A stretch of 64,000 nt of DNA from Tetrapyrgos nigripes (lineage: Eukaryota; Basidiomycota; Agaricomycetes; Agaricales; Campanellaceae), in NCBI GenBank assembly GCA_013368315.1, contig JAACJM010000003.1:186001-250000 (forward strand), given 5' to 3'. The notes under the pieces were generated by a model that was given only the letters and a program-made list of their open reading frames with translations, was not told the origin of the DNA and did not search any database. Each line of letters opens with the position of its first letter. Positions within the stretch are counted from its first letter, which is position 1. Both the position numbers and the translations under genes were made by a program. Below are positions 45,697 to 56,543 of the stretch, one piece after another.

Positions 45697-47370
45697 ATGA
45701 ACAAACTTCACCATATGGGCTTCTCTGCCTGGGTCTCCGTCAATGGGCAACCCTTGCCAATCTTTCTCACTGCCATGGAGGACAACCAGATTTCCTGCTG
45801 GATCCCATCTACTCCAGGACAAGTAAGGTCGCGCTACACTCTCGCTCTCTACGCGTCTGACACCACACAGAACTTCAAAGTGCATTGGAAGGACAATGGC
45901 AGTAATATCGAGACCATGGGGTTCATAGTTCTTGACGGGAACGTAGTGCCAGGAAAATTCCTACTCGGTAATTACTCTTCGTTTCTTCCTTTTTCAGCCA
46001 CTTAGTGGTCTCTGTTTGCAGGCTCAGGCGAAGCAGTACGCGAAGGTGCACGTGTCTCACAGACCACCCAAAGGCCCTTCATGTTCCAAACCGTTCAGGA
46101 AGAGCATAGACATGGTGTGTACTCAGCTTCCACTCGCATTCATTTGCTTTGAGACTAAGTCCGATTGGTTATTAGGGTCTTCCACCTCCACCAATAAAGA
46201 TGTTGGGTCTATTCTCTTGAAAATCAAGCGTATCAAACTGGGTGCTGTGCGTCCTCCAAACGACTTTCGGAGCATCCCTAGCGGACCTGGACACAACAGA
46301 GCTGGGGAGGCATATGTCGGGCAAGTCCTTTTCTCCACATCTGTTGGGATGCGGCTAAACATTGAAGGATAGGTATGGGCCAGAAAGTCCCGCTTCTCGG
46401 CAAACTGAGGCTACTTGGGACATTATGCCCTACGACGACGATGGGTCTGGGTCTGTTAACCGTGCCAAAACCTACGTATCATTTCTATTTAGGTATAGGA
46501 CGTTAGGTCAGCCAATCTCACCTCTCACTGCTACGCAATACTCACCTTTTCCAGAGTTCTTGCGGGGTCAGGGAATAGTCAACAACACTCCCAAGCTTCC
46601 ACCAATGCTCCCTCCATCAGCTCGCCCTTCATCGACTCGTCGAATAGTCAGCGCCCCAGTTATTTCAACCACTCCCATGCCTTCGGCTCCACCGCCGCCT
46701 CGGAATACTAGAGTAGGACAAGGAATGATGCTTCTTGATGCTCCTACTGCTCCTGACCAACTTTGTTCGTCTGAGTTCAGCAAGACTTCTGAATTTATGG
46801 TACTGGTAAGATCATTCATTTTGCCTTTTCGTCTATATTGTCTTACTGATCTTTACAACACTCAAGACTGCCTCTTCACTGACTCGCGCTCCTGAAAATA
46901 CTCGGAGAGTAGGTGTGAGAGCGGAAGCCTTAGCAGCACTTGGCGAACGAATAATCAACTTTGATGATGATTCTTCCACGCAAGGTGTTGCCGGGACGTA
47001 TCGCTATCCCAGCTCGCACAGTGACTATCCCAGTTCGTATGCTCATTATCCTCCCAGCTCGGACACTGGTCATCCCAGTTTACACGGTCATGGTCATCCT
47101 CCCATCTCGCAAGGTAATACCGTTCCGCATGGTCACCCTCCTAGCTCGAACAGTGCCCACCACGGTCATCCGCCCAACTCTCAAGGCAGTAATGGTTCCT
47201 ATGGCCATCCCAGCGTCTCTGGCCATCCAACCCATGCGCACAGCAATCGCACTGTGTACAACCCCACTGCGTATGGCAGATCCGCCTCGTACGGCAGCTT
47301 CACCGCGTACGCGCCTTCCTCTGGCGACTCGCACTACAGCAACCATACGACGCCATACTATCGCCAGTAA
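45697..47370 (+). CDS. DUF7918-type protein with HP-rich C-terminus
   Basis: Agaricomycete-typical DUF7918 family, function unknown. Exons: 45697-45822, 45871-45967, 46022-46114, 46176-46320, 46373-46805, 46867-47370; 465 residues. The conserved N-terminal part reads GFSAWVSVNGQPLPIF, ISCWIPSTPGQ, FIVLDGNVVPGKFLLGSGEA, VREGARVSQTTQRPFMF, GSILLKIKRIKLG and TYVSFLFRYRT. The C-terminal third is low complexity, with repeated GHP, HPP and YPSS units and a Tyr-rich end, probably disordered. Intron 4 (46321-46372) uses a GC donor with GCAAGT. The first intron is 48 bases and in frame, so retention would also code. Head-to-head with the AP endonuclease (124 bases). Confidence 0.82.
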
Positions 47371-47938
47371 GACTGAGTCTGACTGTACACTGACATTGGT
47401 CATTTTGTCCTGGGGTCCCGATTACATGTCTCCCTCGATTTCTTCATTCCCGGTCAGATTATCGTTTACATCTTAGTCTTCCATTGCTATCCAAATTGCT
47501 ATCCATCGTCATTCCTCTTGTTATCCATCGGTATTCCTTTCTCCTTTATTGCTACCCAAGCTGTTTTCTTTCTCTATATCCTACTGATCGCTATCCACAT
47601 TGCTGTCAAAGTTGCTCTCCATCGCTATTCAGTCCTCTTTCCCTCTGTAGTAATCGCTTTCTAGACTCGCTGTGCGAGCTGCTTTCAAGTCAACGTTTTA
47701 ATGACTTCATGACCTGCTTACCCATCGTCTACTCGTCTGCTCTGTTGCTATAGTACTAGTTTTGCTGCTTGGAATTGATAGACTTTGAAGTTGTATTAAC
47801 TGAGATTGTTGTTGTAAGGAGCAAAGATAAGAACCGTAAACTCTCTCTCGGCTCTGAACATGCAAATCAAGAATGACGGTGGTTAAGGCAGGAGGATATT
47901 CCATTAACCTACAAACACAAGATCTATTTGCGCTCGCT
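47371..47938. other. Convergent spacer with degenerate pyrimidine repeats
   Basis: 568 bases between the DUF7918 and B18 3' ends. From 47480 to 47640 it carries many degenerate copies of TTGCTATCCA/TCGCTATCC-type units. No gene is seen. Confidence 0.45.
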
Positions 47939-48508
47939 CTACTCCGACTCCTCCAAGGCTTCCCGTTTTTGCTTCGACAGTAGCTTCATCCGGCGAAGAT
48001 AGCTGCAATGATTAGGGTATAGCGTATTACACACGTGAATGAGTGCCGACGTAGACAAAAAAAAAATACAAGGACGTACTCGTCATATTGGCATCTAGCA
48101 GGGAGGATAAAAAGGGATTAGCAACCAGCGACGAGTGCAGTCAACTGTATACGCACTTCTCGTATGCGTGTTTCTCGTGTTCGCACTCCCAGGGAAGGTA
48201 GTTGTTCTCTCTTCGGCAGACATTGAGTGGGATAAGGAGACTGGATATAACAGAACACGACACGCGCAGTGTATATGTCGACACATGGGATTCATTAACC
48301 ATGGCAAACCGAGCAGAGACGTGATTTGACGTTGGTTATTGAGCATTTTGAAGCAACCAGGAGTAGAGATGTTTGAAAAGACAATGTAAGTAAAGAGGTC
48401 TCATTAGACTAGTTCAACGGACACGTACGCTGAGCAGTGGTCTCTCCATCCAAGAGGCAACTTGGCCGCCTTCATATCTTCTTGTGATGCAACTGTTGAG
48501 TTTGCCAT
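47939..48508 (-). CDS. NDUFB7: NADH dehydrogenase B18 subunit (NDUFB7)
   Basis: Accessory subunit of mitochondrial complex I with a twin CX9C fold, on the intermembrane-space side. Exons: 48429-48508, 48157-48240, 48080-48094, 47939-48002; 80 residues. The cysteines lie in GWRDHCSALLIPLNVC and WECEHEKHAYEKCQYDDYL, spaced as CX9C pairs (CSALLIPLNVC; CEHEKHAYEKC). The end reads RRMKLLSKQKREALEE. Exon 3 is only 15 bases and needed for frame; it completes the second CX9C end and QYDD. Import should be through the Mia40 pathway. Short, so missed by simple ORF searches. Confidence 0.93.
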
Positions 48509-48741
48509 GCTAGATAGACTTCCAAGAAACACGCTAGCTGCACGGGACGCGGAGGTCGGTAATGATGGGGTGTGAGAAAAGTTGTTCTTCCTGTCATTCT
48601 CTCCGTAGACGCTACCAGGACGCTACTCTCAAATGGGGCAGACGAGCGCACATCTCGCAAATATACCATCTATTAAATTTCGATATAATATTATAATATT
48701 TGAGTACGCATATCTTCTATTCTAGCCTAGAGAGCTGACTG

Positions 48742-49634
48742 TCATAAACTCAAGTCCTTCCCGTAATCCAGTAATTTCTGCGTTCCCCAACCTGATGGTA
48801 AATCTCTCGAGTTGTAGACCTTATACCCACCGCGTTCATACATGTTGACTGCAGCGGGTTGATTGGGAGTGGTAGTCAGGACCATAGTGGAAAGTCCAAA
48901 CTGCCTCGCTCTTGCTTCGCAAACTTTCATCAAAGTGGCGGCAATGCCCAGACGGCGATGGTAAGGTGACACAAACATCCTGCGCAACTCCCCTGTTCCT
49001 GCGACTTTGTGACTGGAAGATGTGTCTAGATGATCGCAGAGTGAGTACAACTCGATGAAACGGACGCCTAATTGCCTACCGAGAGAGATGGTTCCAACTA
49101 ATTCAGTCTTCCCTGTTGATGAGACCGCCTCTGCAATCCAGAAAGCTTTGATTCCAGAAGGAACGTATTCACTGGTAGCGTCACCGATCCTTGCTGGTAC
49201 CAATTCGTAATGTTCAACAGGATTTTCGAGATCATCCCCAAAGCCTGCTGTGACAAAGTTGAAGTAGAATTTGACACTGGCATGCAGGGATCCGCCGATG
49301 TAAATTGCGTCTAGGAGCATACAGCACAGAGCAACATATGCAGCTGTTTTTGAGAGGAATCTGCAGGCAAGGGAGCAGACGAGCAAGATAAAGTAGGCGA
49401 ATAACAATGGGTAGGATTTTGCCGTTCTTGCGAAAGAGACTCTGGCAGGAGAACCAGCTGTGAACAATATGAGGATTGACGTCTACGTGGTGCAAAAGCA
49501 CAGGACTTGCCTCCTTCAAGAACACAAACGTGAAACAGCTTTCTGATGGCCGGAATGTCATCTGGACGACAGAACCGTATGCTGAGACCTGGACGTGGGG
49601 TAGTGAGAGGTAGTGCAGATTTTTCAGAAGCCAT
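48742..49634 (-). CDS. GNAT-family N-acetyltransferase with membrane segment
   Basis: Putative acetyl-CoA-dependent N-acetyltransferase, 279 residues. Exons: 49511-49634, 48742-49457. The N-terminus has ALPLTTPRPGLSIRFCRPDD, then a membrane-prone region (YPLLFAYFILLVCSLACRFL; AAYVALCCMLLDAIYIG), reminiscent of NAT8-like ER acetyltransferases. The catalytic GNAT motif A follows as ELRRMFVSPYHRRLGIAATL (acetyl-CoA-binding RxxGxA), then NQPAAVNMYERGGYKVY (motif B). The single intron (49458-49510) begins GCAAGT, a GC-AG intron; a GT alternative two codons on breaks the frame. Substrate unknown. Confidence 0.85.
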
Positions 49635-49829
49635 AGATCTATGAAGGGGACTGGAAGGGGAGCAAAGGGATATGGAAACACAGGAGACTAGGGACGTCCA
49701 TAAGTATTAAAGGACCAGCGCGCTCAAAGTTTCCTAACGCCCCGGTATTTCGAAGCGATGATGAGTCATTTTCTTTGGTGAATGTGATGGAGGTCAGGTT
49801 TGAAAGCAGCACTGCCATGACGCCATGCG

Positions 49830-51193
49830 ATGTTTACTGTTCCGCGACTTGCTTTTCGCAGATCCCCAGTGCTTGGACGTAATTGCCAGCCATTTCGACG
49901 GACTTGGTCTTCCTTCTCTCTCGGAGACAATGCACTGACAATCGATGCTTTCAACAACACCGCTTTTCCATATGTATGGCTACGGGATTCCTGTCAATCT
50001 CCTGAATGCGTCCATCCTCCCACCTCCCAGAAACTACACCAGTCGTCCGATATTCCCCTCGATGTGAAACCCATTATCGTTCAGCTCATTGATGAAAGTT
50101 CACCCGATCCTGGATTGCGCATCGAATGGCAAGACGGCCATATATCTTCTTTCCAAAGATCTTTCTTAGAACGATATATCTCTCAGCATAATCTGGCCAA
50201 ATATCACAAAGACCTTCCAATAGAGCTGTGGAATGAGCAAACCATAGCTAGCAGTCCTGATCTGTTCCTGGAGAACGAGGAGCTGGAGACTCCTCAAGGC
50301 ATGCTGAAGGCAATTAATCAACTTTGTCGGTATGGATTAGTTTTCATCGTGAGTAGTCTTACACGTCAGGAACTTCGTCTCTCTCAATCTGTCTCATCCT
50401 TCAGCGTGCCGTTCCGAATGCGATGACGAGTTTTGATAAATGTGGGATACGGGAGTTGGTGTACAGGTTTGGATATCCCAGGGAAACGTTTTATGGACTA
50501 TTCTGGAATGTCATCAACACCAACAGTCAGAACATTGCTTATACCAATCTCAAATTAGACCTACACATGGATTTAATGTGAGTTTACTATCACATTCCGG
50601 TGATAACGCTAACACTTCAAATCAGGTCCTTTGAAAGTCCACCTCGATACCAAATCCTCCACTGTGTTCGGAATCGGGTAGAAGGTGGCACATCTATCTT
50701 TGTCGATGGCTTTAACGCTGCAACCCAATTGCGGGACATGAAAAAGAGTGCATTCGACATACTAGCGTCTACTCTTGTCCCGTTCAAGTACATCTTTGAT
50801 GGCCATCATCTACACCATGAACGTCCTACTATCGAGCTTGATCCTTTCTCCCCCGGCAGAATCAAATACATCAATTACGCACCCCCATTTCAAGCCCCTT
50901 TGCATCTTTCTTCCCCTCCAGAGTTCTATAGCGCGTTAAAGTCTCTCGACGACTTGCTTCACAAACCGGAGAACATGTATAGCTATCAGTTGGAAGCGGG
51001 CGATGCAGTTATTTTTGATAACCGCAGGATACTGCATGCCCGAACCGCTTTTCAGGAACGTAACATCCGTGTAGATGAGGAACAGCCAGATAAGGGCGTG
51101 AGCCGGTGGTTACAAGGCTGCTACTTTGAGAGCGAAACGATGCAATCCCGTGGCAGAGTTTTGAGGGCTAAGCAGGAGCAGGGGTTGATTTAA
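49830..51193 (+). CDS. Gamma-butyrobetaine / trimethyllysine dioxygenase-like
   Basis: Fe(II)/2-oxoglutarate dioxygenase of the GBBH/TMLD family (carnitine biosynthesis). Exons: 49830-50348, 50405-50577, 50626-51193; 419 residues. The N-terminal zinc-binding domain shows FPYVWLRDSCQSPECVHPPT. The core has YRFGYPRETFYGLFWNV, the metal motif H-x-D in LDLHMDLM, then FESPPRYQILHCVRN, GGTSIFVDGF, and the distal His in DNRRILHARTAF; RWLQGCYFE closes it. The start MFTVPRLAFRRSPVLGR is Arg-rich and presequence-like, so mitochondrial targeting is likely. Which of the two carnitine-pathway hydroxylations it performs cannot be told from sequence alone. Confidence 0.88.
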
Positions 51194-51393
51194 GGGCAAG
51201 GCATACCCTTCAAGTTATGCAAACATCAAATACCTTCCCACTAATTATGTTCCATGTTCCGAGTTATGTACATTGTAAGATGTAGAAGATACAGCGTCAG
51301 TATGGATAGGATAGGTTAGGTTAAGTTAAGCGTGAAAGAGAGAAGAAATGAAAACAACTACAAACAAATACAGCTTAGAGGTTTTGAACCAAG

Positions 51394-54300
51394 TTCAACG
51401 ATATAACTTCGATCCAGCCGGGTAAATGTGACGATTAGGATGTTCAGCATAACCCCATTGTGAAAGAGGTGCATCGTATGCCAGGTCGAGGAGTCGAGGA
51501 GGATATTCATTCCAATTCCCGCTTGTGTGTGCCCAAGCGTCAGTCGAAACGGCTAACGAAGATGGGGGAAACACACTAACCTTTGCTGCTGCTGCTTGCT
51601 GTACCCTCCCATCCCTGGTGTTGAACGGGTATTGGAGGTAGGAACGTGATGTCTGACACCATTTTCCCAGTCGAGTCTACCAGGGTCATCTGGAAGATCC
51701 ACAGGAGAGATATCAGGATTATGAGCAGAACGAAGTGCGAGAGGTGAATCGGTGAAAGACGCTGTTCTCCTCCGTATCGTACTGATATATGGAACAGGAT
51801 GCTGAGAGGTACTGGAAGCCATCTTGTTGCGATCACCAGCATGAAGAGGTCGGTCTGTCGGCCATGTTGATTGATGTTGGTAGTGATGTGATGCCGGTGG
51901 ACGATAGCGTTGATCATATTCTCGTAGAGAGGAGGGTTGAACAGGAAGATTGTAGGCTCTCGGTACCTCATCCCGGTGCGACGACGACAGAGGCAGGTCC
52001 GAGATGGAGGGAAGGATAGGGTGATTATACGACCAAGAATGAAGCGGGATGCTGAGATCCGCTGGTTCAATTTGAGAAACTTCGTGGAAGTCCTCTGATT
52101 CGAGACCAATGGCATTTGGAGCGGTCGTTTCATCCTCGAGGGACTGCCGGAGATGTATCCTAAGATTTAGCGAGTTAGAGCCGCCCTTCAATCAAGCAAA
52201 GTCTGCCTTACAGGATGTTGGCTGCATTTTTAAATCGAGGGGCGGCCCATTCCAAGGCTCTGATAAACAAAGCGATATCCTCCTTGACACTTTGTATGGA
52301 CTGTATGGACTGAGGTTTGACATCTTCGCCTGGATTGTTGATGTGGGCCTTCTCTTTTGCTTTCATATCCCAAAAATGCAGTACGAGCACGGCGGCTGAT
52401 ATATGAGAGATGTGTATGAGGTTCGGAATGTTGGAGAGCTTGCGTTGCAACTGCGTCTCGATGATACGAGCACAACATTTTGCAGCATTGCTACATAAAA
52501 CCAACGCGGGAATAGGCGGTGGTTGGGTCATTCGAGAAACGCCCAAAGATGTTTGAGGAAGGAATTGCCGGTAAATGAGGATCTGAGTTAGATAATAATT
52601 GGTGTATAGCGTTGCCGATTGGTTAGCAAAAGTGAGGTCCTCGATTTGATTGGACCATTTGACTGTCAAAAAAAATGATTATTCTTATGCAGAAAGATAC
52701 AAAGAAGAAAGACTGACGGTAGTCAGGTACCTGATCGGCCCAAATTTTCAGGGCTGATTCCAGCTGTTGCACGGTTTCCTTCGGCCCAGGTATCGGTATT
52801 CGACCATACACCACTTTCGAACTGCCGTGAGGGTACTAAACGGCGAGAATGTCAGACGAGTAGCATGTGTCGTGAACCGGCATAGCTCACCAATGCCCTC
52901 AAGGCGAATGCTATAATCTGCGTTAATTTGACCCACAAGTTGAATCCTGTAATTTTACAAGGTACACCCGATGGTTGTTTGAAGGCAGTTGAAGGATCCT
53001 CTGTTTCCCAAAACTCATCATCGATTTCGAGGGGAAGTTCAAGGTCAAAACTGATCCAGTAGTTGAGCAAACATGACAAACATGACAAACACCCAAAACG
53101 ACATACTCTTCCTCGGCTATACCGCAAGCTCTTCCAATAGCTGCGCTGCTGAATCTGTCGAAAGCTACGAGTAGCCAAAAGGCACGTTTCCAGAGTTCTT
53201 CATCCACGGTGGGTTTTCTTTTATAGACAGTTTTGCGGTGCGCACCAACGTCTTGAGCTTTGCGAATGCCTATCGTGGTGAACAACCAGCCAACTGTATT
53301 ATAATCCGTCCCTCGAAGAAACATGGAAAGAAGCTTGAAAAGAAAAGATAAGCGGAACACAAAGTAGGGGTAAAAAGTGAGTTACCGTGAATGTTTGGAT
53401 CTCGTACAGTGTCGCAGGATAGAAAAGGCTGCGACGGGCTCGATGAATCTCTTAAGGCAGCAAAATTGGTTATATTCAGTGGTAATAGAAGTTGGCGAGG
53501 TAGACTTACCAAGAGCTAAATTGAAAAAATCCCAGCCAGCCAATGTCCAATCGTAAGCTCCATTTTTGTCCTTGCCAGTGTTTTGAGGTAGGACACGAGG
53601 ATCATCGGACCAACGACTGGCGACAGCAAAGAGACAAGCTGTGACGCAAGCAAACCATATATTCTCGTTGTGTAACTTTTCGCGCCATTGCCGTTGGAAC
53701 GTTGGTCGGTGAAGTAACGGAAACTGAGCGTTGACGTGTTGAAAATACAGTTGAATCAAGTCCTCCGCAAGATCATCGGGCGGAAATATTTCGAGCACAG
53801 ATGACAGCAGCTCCGGAGAATCGACGTGAAGACCCTCCCATAAGAGCTCCCACTGTAATATTATGGTGGTCACGGCATGTTTACAAATGAAAGAACACGA
53901 CGTACTCGTGAAGCCCTCCAATATTCAGGTCGTCGCGCATGTACAGGATATGACGCTCGAGGGCTGGGAGACGGTTGTGAACCAGATTCGCTGTTGGCAG
54001 TGACCTCTGATTTGCTTATATGCTCCTGCTTGAACCGTCGTGTGGCGTCGATGAGCTTCATGGAACTGCTTTTACCGTGAAATCGAGCATCGTTACTGCC
54101 CTTTGGACGCAAATGCGATGCTTTGCGAAGGGTGAGTCGGCTCATCCCTTTCTCGTAGTCGTCAAAGAGCTCGTCAGGGTCTGAAGAATAAGAGGACTCT
54201 GAGTCTGAGGTGTGGTCGGACAAGGAAACGTCGAGGGAGAGGCTTTGATGTCTTGTCCGAATATCCAGGTGGAGATTTTGGGAAGGACTAGGATCCATTA

Positions 54301-54875
54301 CGAGGTGAGATGAAAGAAGAGCCGGGGTTGACGAGAGTGGTGCCGGCAAAGAAGCGGAATGAGTTGAGGATTTCGGTGGAGGGTCGTTGTCATCTTTCCA
54401 GGAACCGCGAATGATTGGCGGGCCCAATTCATCAGAGAAATCCTGGTCTGGACGGAGCTGGGAGGCGATGTATTATTCGGGATTTCATAAGGATACATGA
54501 ATGAAGACATACCTGCTTCAAGAGAGCTTCTATCTGCTCTACCCTGTCTTCGAGGCCGGTGACATACCTTGCGCAATACGTCAATGTAATTGGACAATAC
54601 TGAGGAAAGGGTTACTCACGCCTTGGGAGGACCTCTGGGTTTGGAAGCCTCGAGATATGTGCATGGTTTTCGAGCACTGATGCAATTGCTGCAGACCTTG
54701 TCACCGGCAATGGTTACGAACAGAGTGGACCAGAACAGTGGAAACGCAAGGCACATACATTGTTGGGCATGCTGGCTGCATCACATCGGCTTTTCCGTCG
54801 ACGACATAGATCACAGGATCTGACTCTACGACTGGCCTGAACCACAGGTAGCCTGGAAGAGGACGAAGGGTTCAT
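51394..54875 (-). CDS. Zn2Cys6 fungal-specific transcription factor
   Basis: Binuclear zinc-cluster regulator. It starts MNPSSSSRLPVVQASRR. The DNA-binding cluster CDLCRRRKSRC...CSNCISARKPC (C-x2-C-x6-C then C-x2-C-x6-C) is interrupted by an intron after SMPNN. A short coiled coil (VTGLEDRVEQIEALLKQ) gives dimerisation. A Ser/acidic linker follows, then the fungal-trans middle domain (YFQHVNAQFPLLHRPTFQRQ; VASRWSDDPRVL; GIRKAQDVGAHRK; FWLLVAFDRFSSAAIGRACG). About 13 exons; internal boundaries are approximate. The C-terminus is rebuilt through a 59-base intron to QSGNWNEYPPRLLDLAYD, ending SKLYR. The middle domain resembles xylanolytic-activator types; the regulon is unknown. Divergent from SDHAF4 by 110 bases. 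Confidence 0.9.
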
Positions 54876-54985
54876 GATAGTTTGCTCCGGAAATTGGAAT
54901 ATCTGTGACACGCGTGTTTCACTAGTTTCACCAGGTATGTTACTATGTATTCTCTACTACATTTGTCTCATCTCTTCTCTCTAGA

Positions 54986-55312
54986 ATGTTCATCCGGACC
55001 CTCAAACGCGCTTTGAATAGCTCATATCACCCTTACTCTACTTTTTCCCGTCCAGCTCCGCCTCCCTTGCCTCGTGAACAGCAGCAGGAATTCGAAGATC
55101 TTCAACGGGCTGCACAAACCCCTTCGTCGCTTCCTGACAGTGAAGCAGACCCCGCTCTTCATCCCGACGCTCGCAAACCACTCAAATCCAATTTCGAGGG
55201 CGATACCAACCCTGTCACTGGGGAGCAGGGTGGCCCAAAACAAGAGCCTGTTAGCCGTTGGGGCAATTCGGAAGGAGACTGGAGTTTTAAAGGGCGTGTA
55301 TCAGATTTCTAA
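54986..55312 (+). CDS. SDH8: Succinate dehydrogenase assembly factor 4 (Sdh8)
   Basis: SDHAF4/Sdh8, a mitochondrial matrix chaperone that binds flavinylated Sdh1 before complex II assembly. Single exon, 108 residues. The start MFIRTLKRALNSSYHPYSTF is a presequence. The diagnostic C-terminal block is FEGDTNPVTGEQGGPKQEPV, then RWGNSEGDWSFKGRVSDF, matching the family's NPxTGExGGPKGPEPxRYGDWExKGRxSDF consensus. It is one of very few intron-less genes in the window. Confidence 0.94.
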   Translation: MFIRTLKRALNSSYHPYSTFSRPAPPPLPREQQQEFEDLQRAAQTPSSLPDSEADPALHPDARKPLKSNFEGDTNPVTGEQGGPKQEPVSRWGNSEGDWSFKGRVSDF

Positions 55313-55812
55313 CGATTGCACTACATCTCACTCTATACCATCATCGTATATCAATGGTCATTGTACATTGAGGAGTACAGATACTTTCTGCAGTGACTAG
55401 GACTGTCCTCAGAGCTCCCCCCTTTCTGAAACGGAAAACGGTCGGAAAAAGACTATATATGGAATCGGAACGTCGGGACGTATTGCTAACGGGCCAAACC
55501 GACGGTCAGCAACCCGCCCGCTCAGGCTCACTCAGGGTTATGGGAGGACAGGAAATTTAACGTTCCCGACCTGGTGAAAATGAGCGATAACTGCCCTAAG
55601 GATAGGTTGACGAACTGGCCATTTGGCCAGGTTTTGGATTGGACTTTCTGTATTACTTGGCTAATTCGGCTATTACGCTTAACGCATTTCCCAGGGTTTA
55701 TAATTATCCCATTCTTTATAGATTATAGAATTATAGATTAATAGATCTCTAATTTCCTCGAACCTGAAAAAAGGTGAGGCCGGTTGCGGTCAAATCTGTC
55801 ATCAACTTACAG
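55313..55812. other. Spacer, AT-rich toward 55740
   Basis: About 500 bases. 55690-55740 is an AT-rich block with repeated TTATAGATTA-type words. No gene recognised. Confidence 0.45.
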
Positions 55813-56143
55813 CTATACGCATAGTGTCTCAATAATCTCCAATGCTGCCTCGGTGTCTGCAATATCACAAGTGTCGTTGATGCATGCCTCCACTGCGACC
55901 ACAAATTCCTGGTTGTTGCAGAGACATTGGCTGTCCTCTGGGTCGCATCCTCCAAGGTCTAAGGACGCTCTGCAATCAATTGCGCATTCTGCCAAAGTAT
56001 AAGCGAATGATTAGAAGTTGGGAACAGTCTGGAACCGTTTCTAACTTACGAGGAATAATGCCCTGGCGTCTCGAAATCCTCAACACGGATGCAGAAGATG
56101 ATGCCACCAGAAAAGCTAGGAGGGTGATCTTTGGCATGTACAT
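55813..56143 (-). CDS. Small secreted CFEM-domain protein
   Basis: CFEM proteins are fungal extracellular or wall proteins with eight spaced cysteines, several of which bind haem. Exons: 56050-56143, 55813-55988; 89 residues. A signal peptide (MPKITLLAFLVASSSASVLR) is followed by a likely dibasic site (RISRR). The mature part has exactly eight Cys: CAIDC, GGC, QCLC, EACINDTC, TLC. The axial haem-ligand Asp of Csa2-like CFEMs would be near GGCDPED, but this is an inference. There is no C-terminal hydrophobic tail, so it is secreted, not GPI-anchored. An intron could begin at GTATAG after the last Cys; both readings end within a few codons. Confidence 0.85.
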
Positions 56144-56543
56144 GGTCGTTTCTTGGTTGGATACAGTTTCTGTGACTACCCTTATAAACCTCTCGGCTGT
56201 CTATACTATGTACAAATCCTGACTGGACTTAAAAACATCCCCGCTACCAACCGGTAACCTTAAAGGCGTATAACGGGCCTGAATATGGTAGTGGCTGCTA
56301 CATGGAAACAGGCACAACCATTTTTCTATCTCAGTATGACCCGGAAGGAACAAATTGCATGGACGGGCAACACTGGTTCAGTAACGGGGAACAAAGTACT
56401 AACATGTCCGAGGACAGGAACCCGTAAGCCTACAGAAGTACAATAGTGCAATAATGATATACATAGCTAGGAGTACACGAATCAGATACAGCCACGATAG
56501 CAAGCAGGATAAAAGAGTAACAAAGAAAGCATAATCGTTTCAT
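56144..56543. other. Spacer CFEM / SMC1
   Basis: 400 bases between the CFEM start and the SMC1 stop. Presumed CFEM promoter plus SMC1 3' UTR. Nothing else seen. Confidence 0.45.

Noticed and set aside
51576..52133. 185-codon minus ORF parallel to the transcription factor's last long exon
   Set aside because: The other frame links in phase to both neighbours and to QSGNWNEYPPRLL; using this frame would need a 28-base intron.
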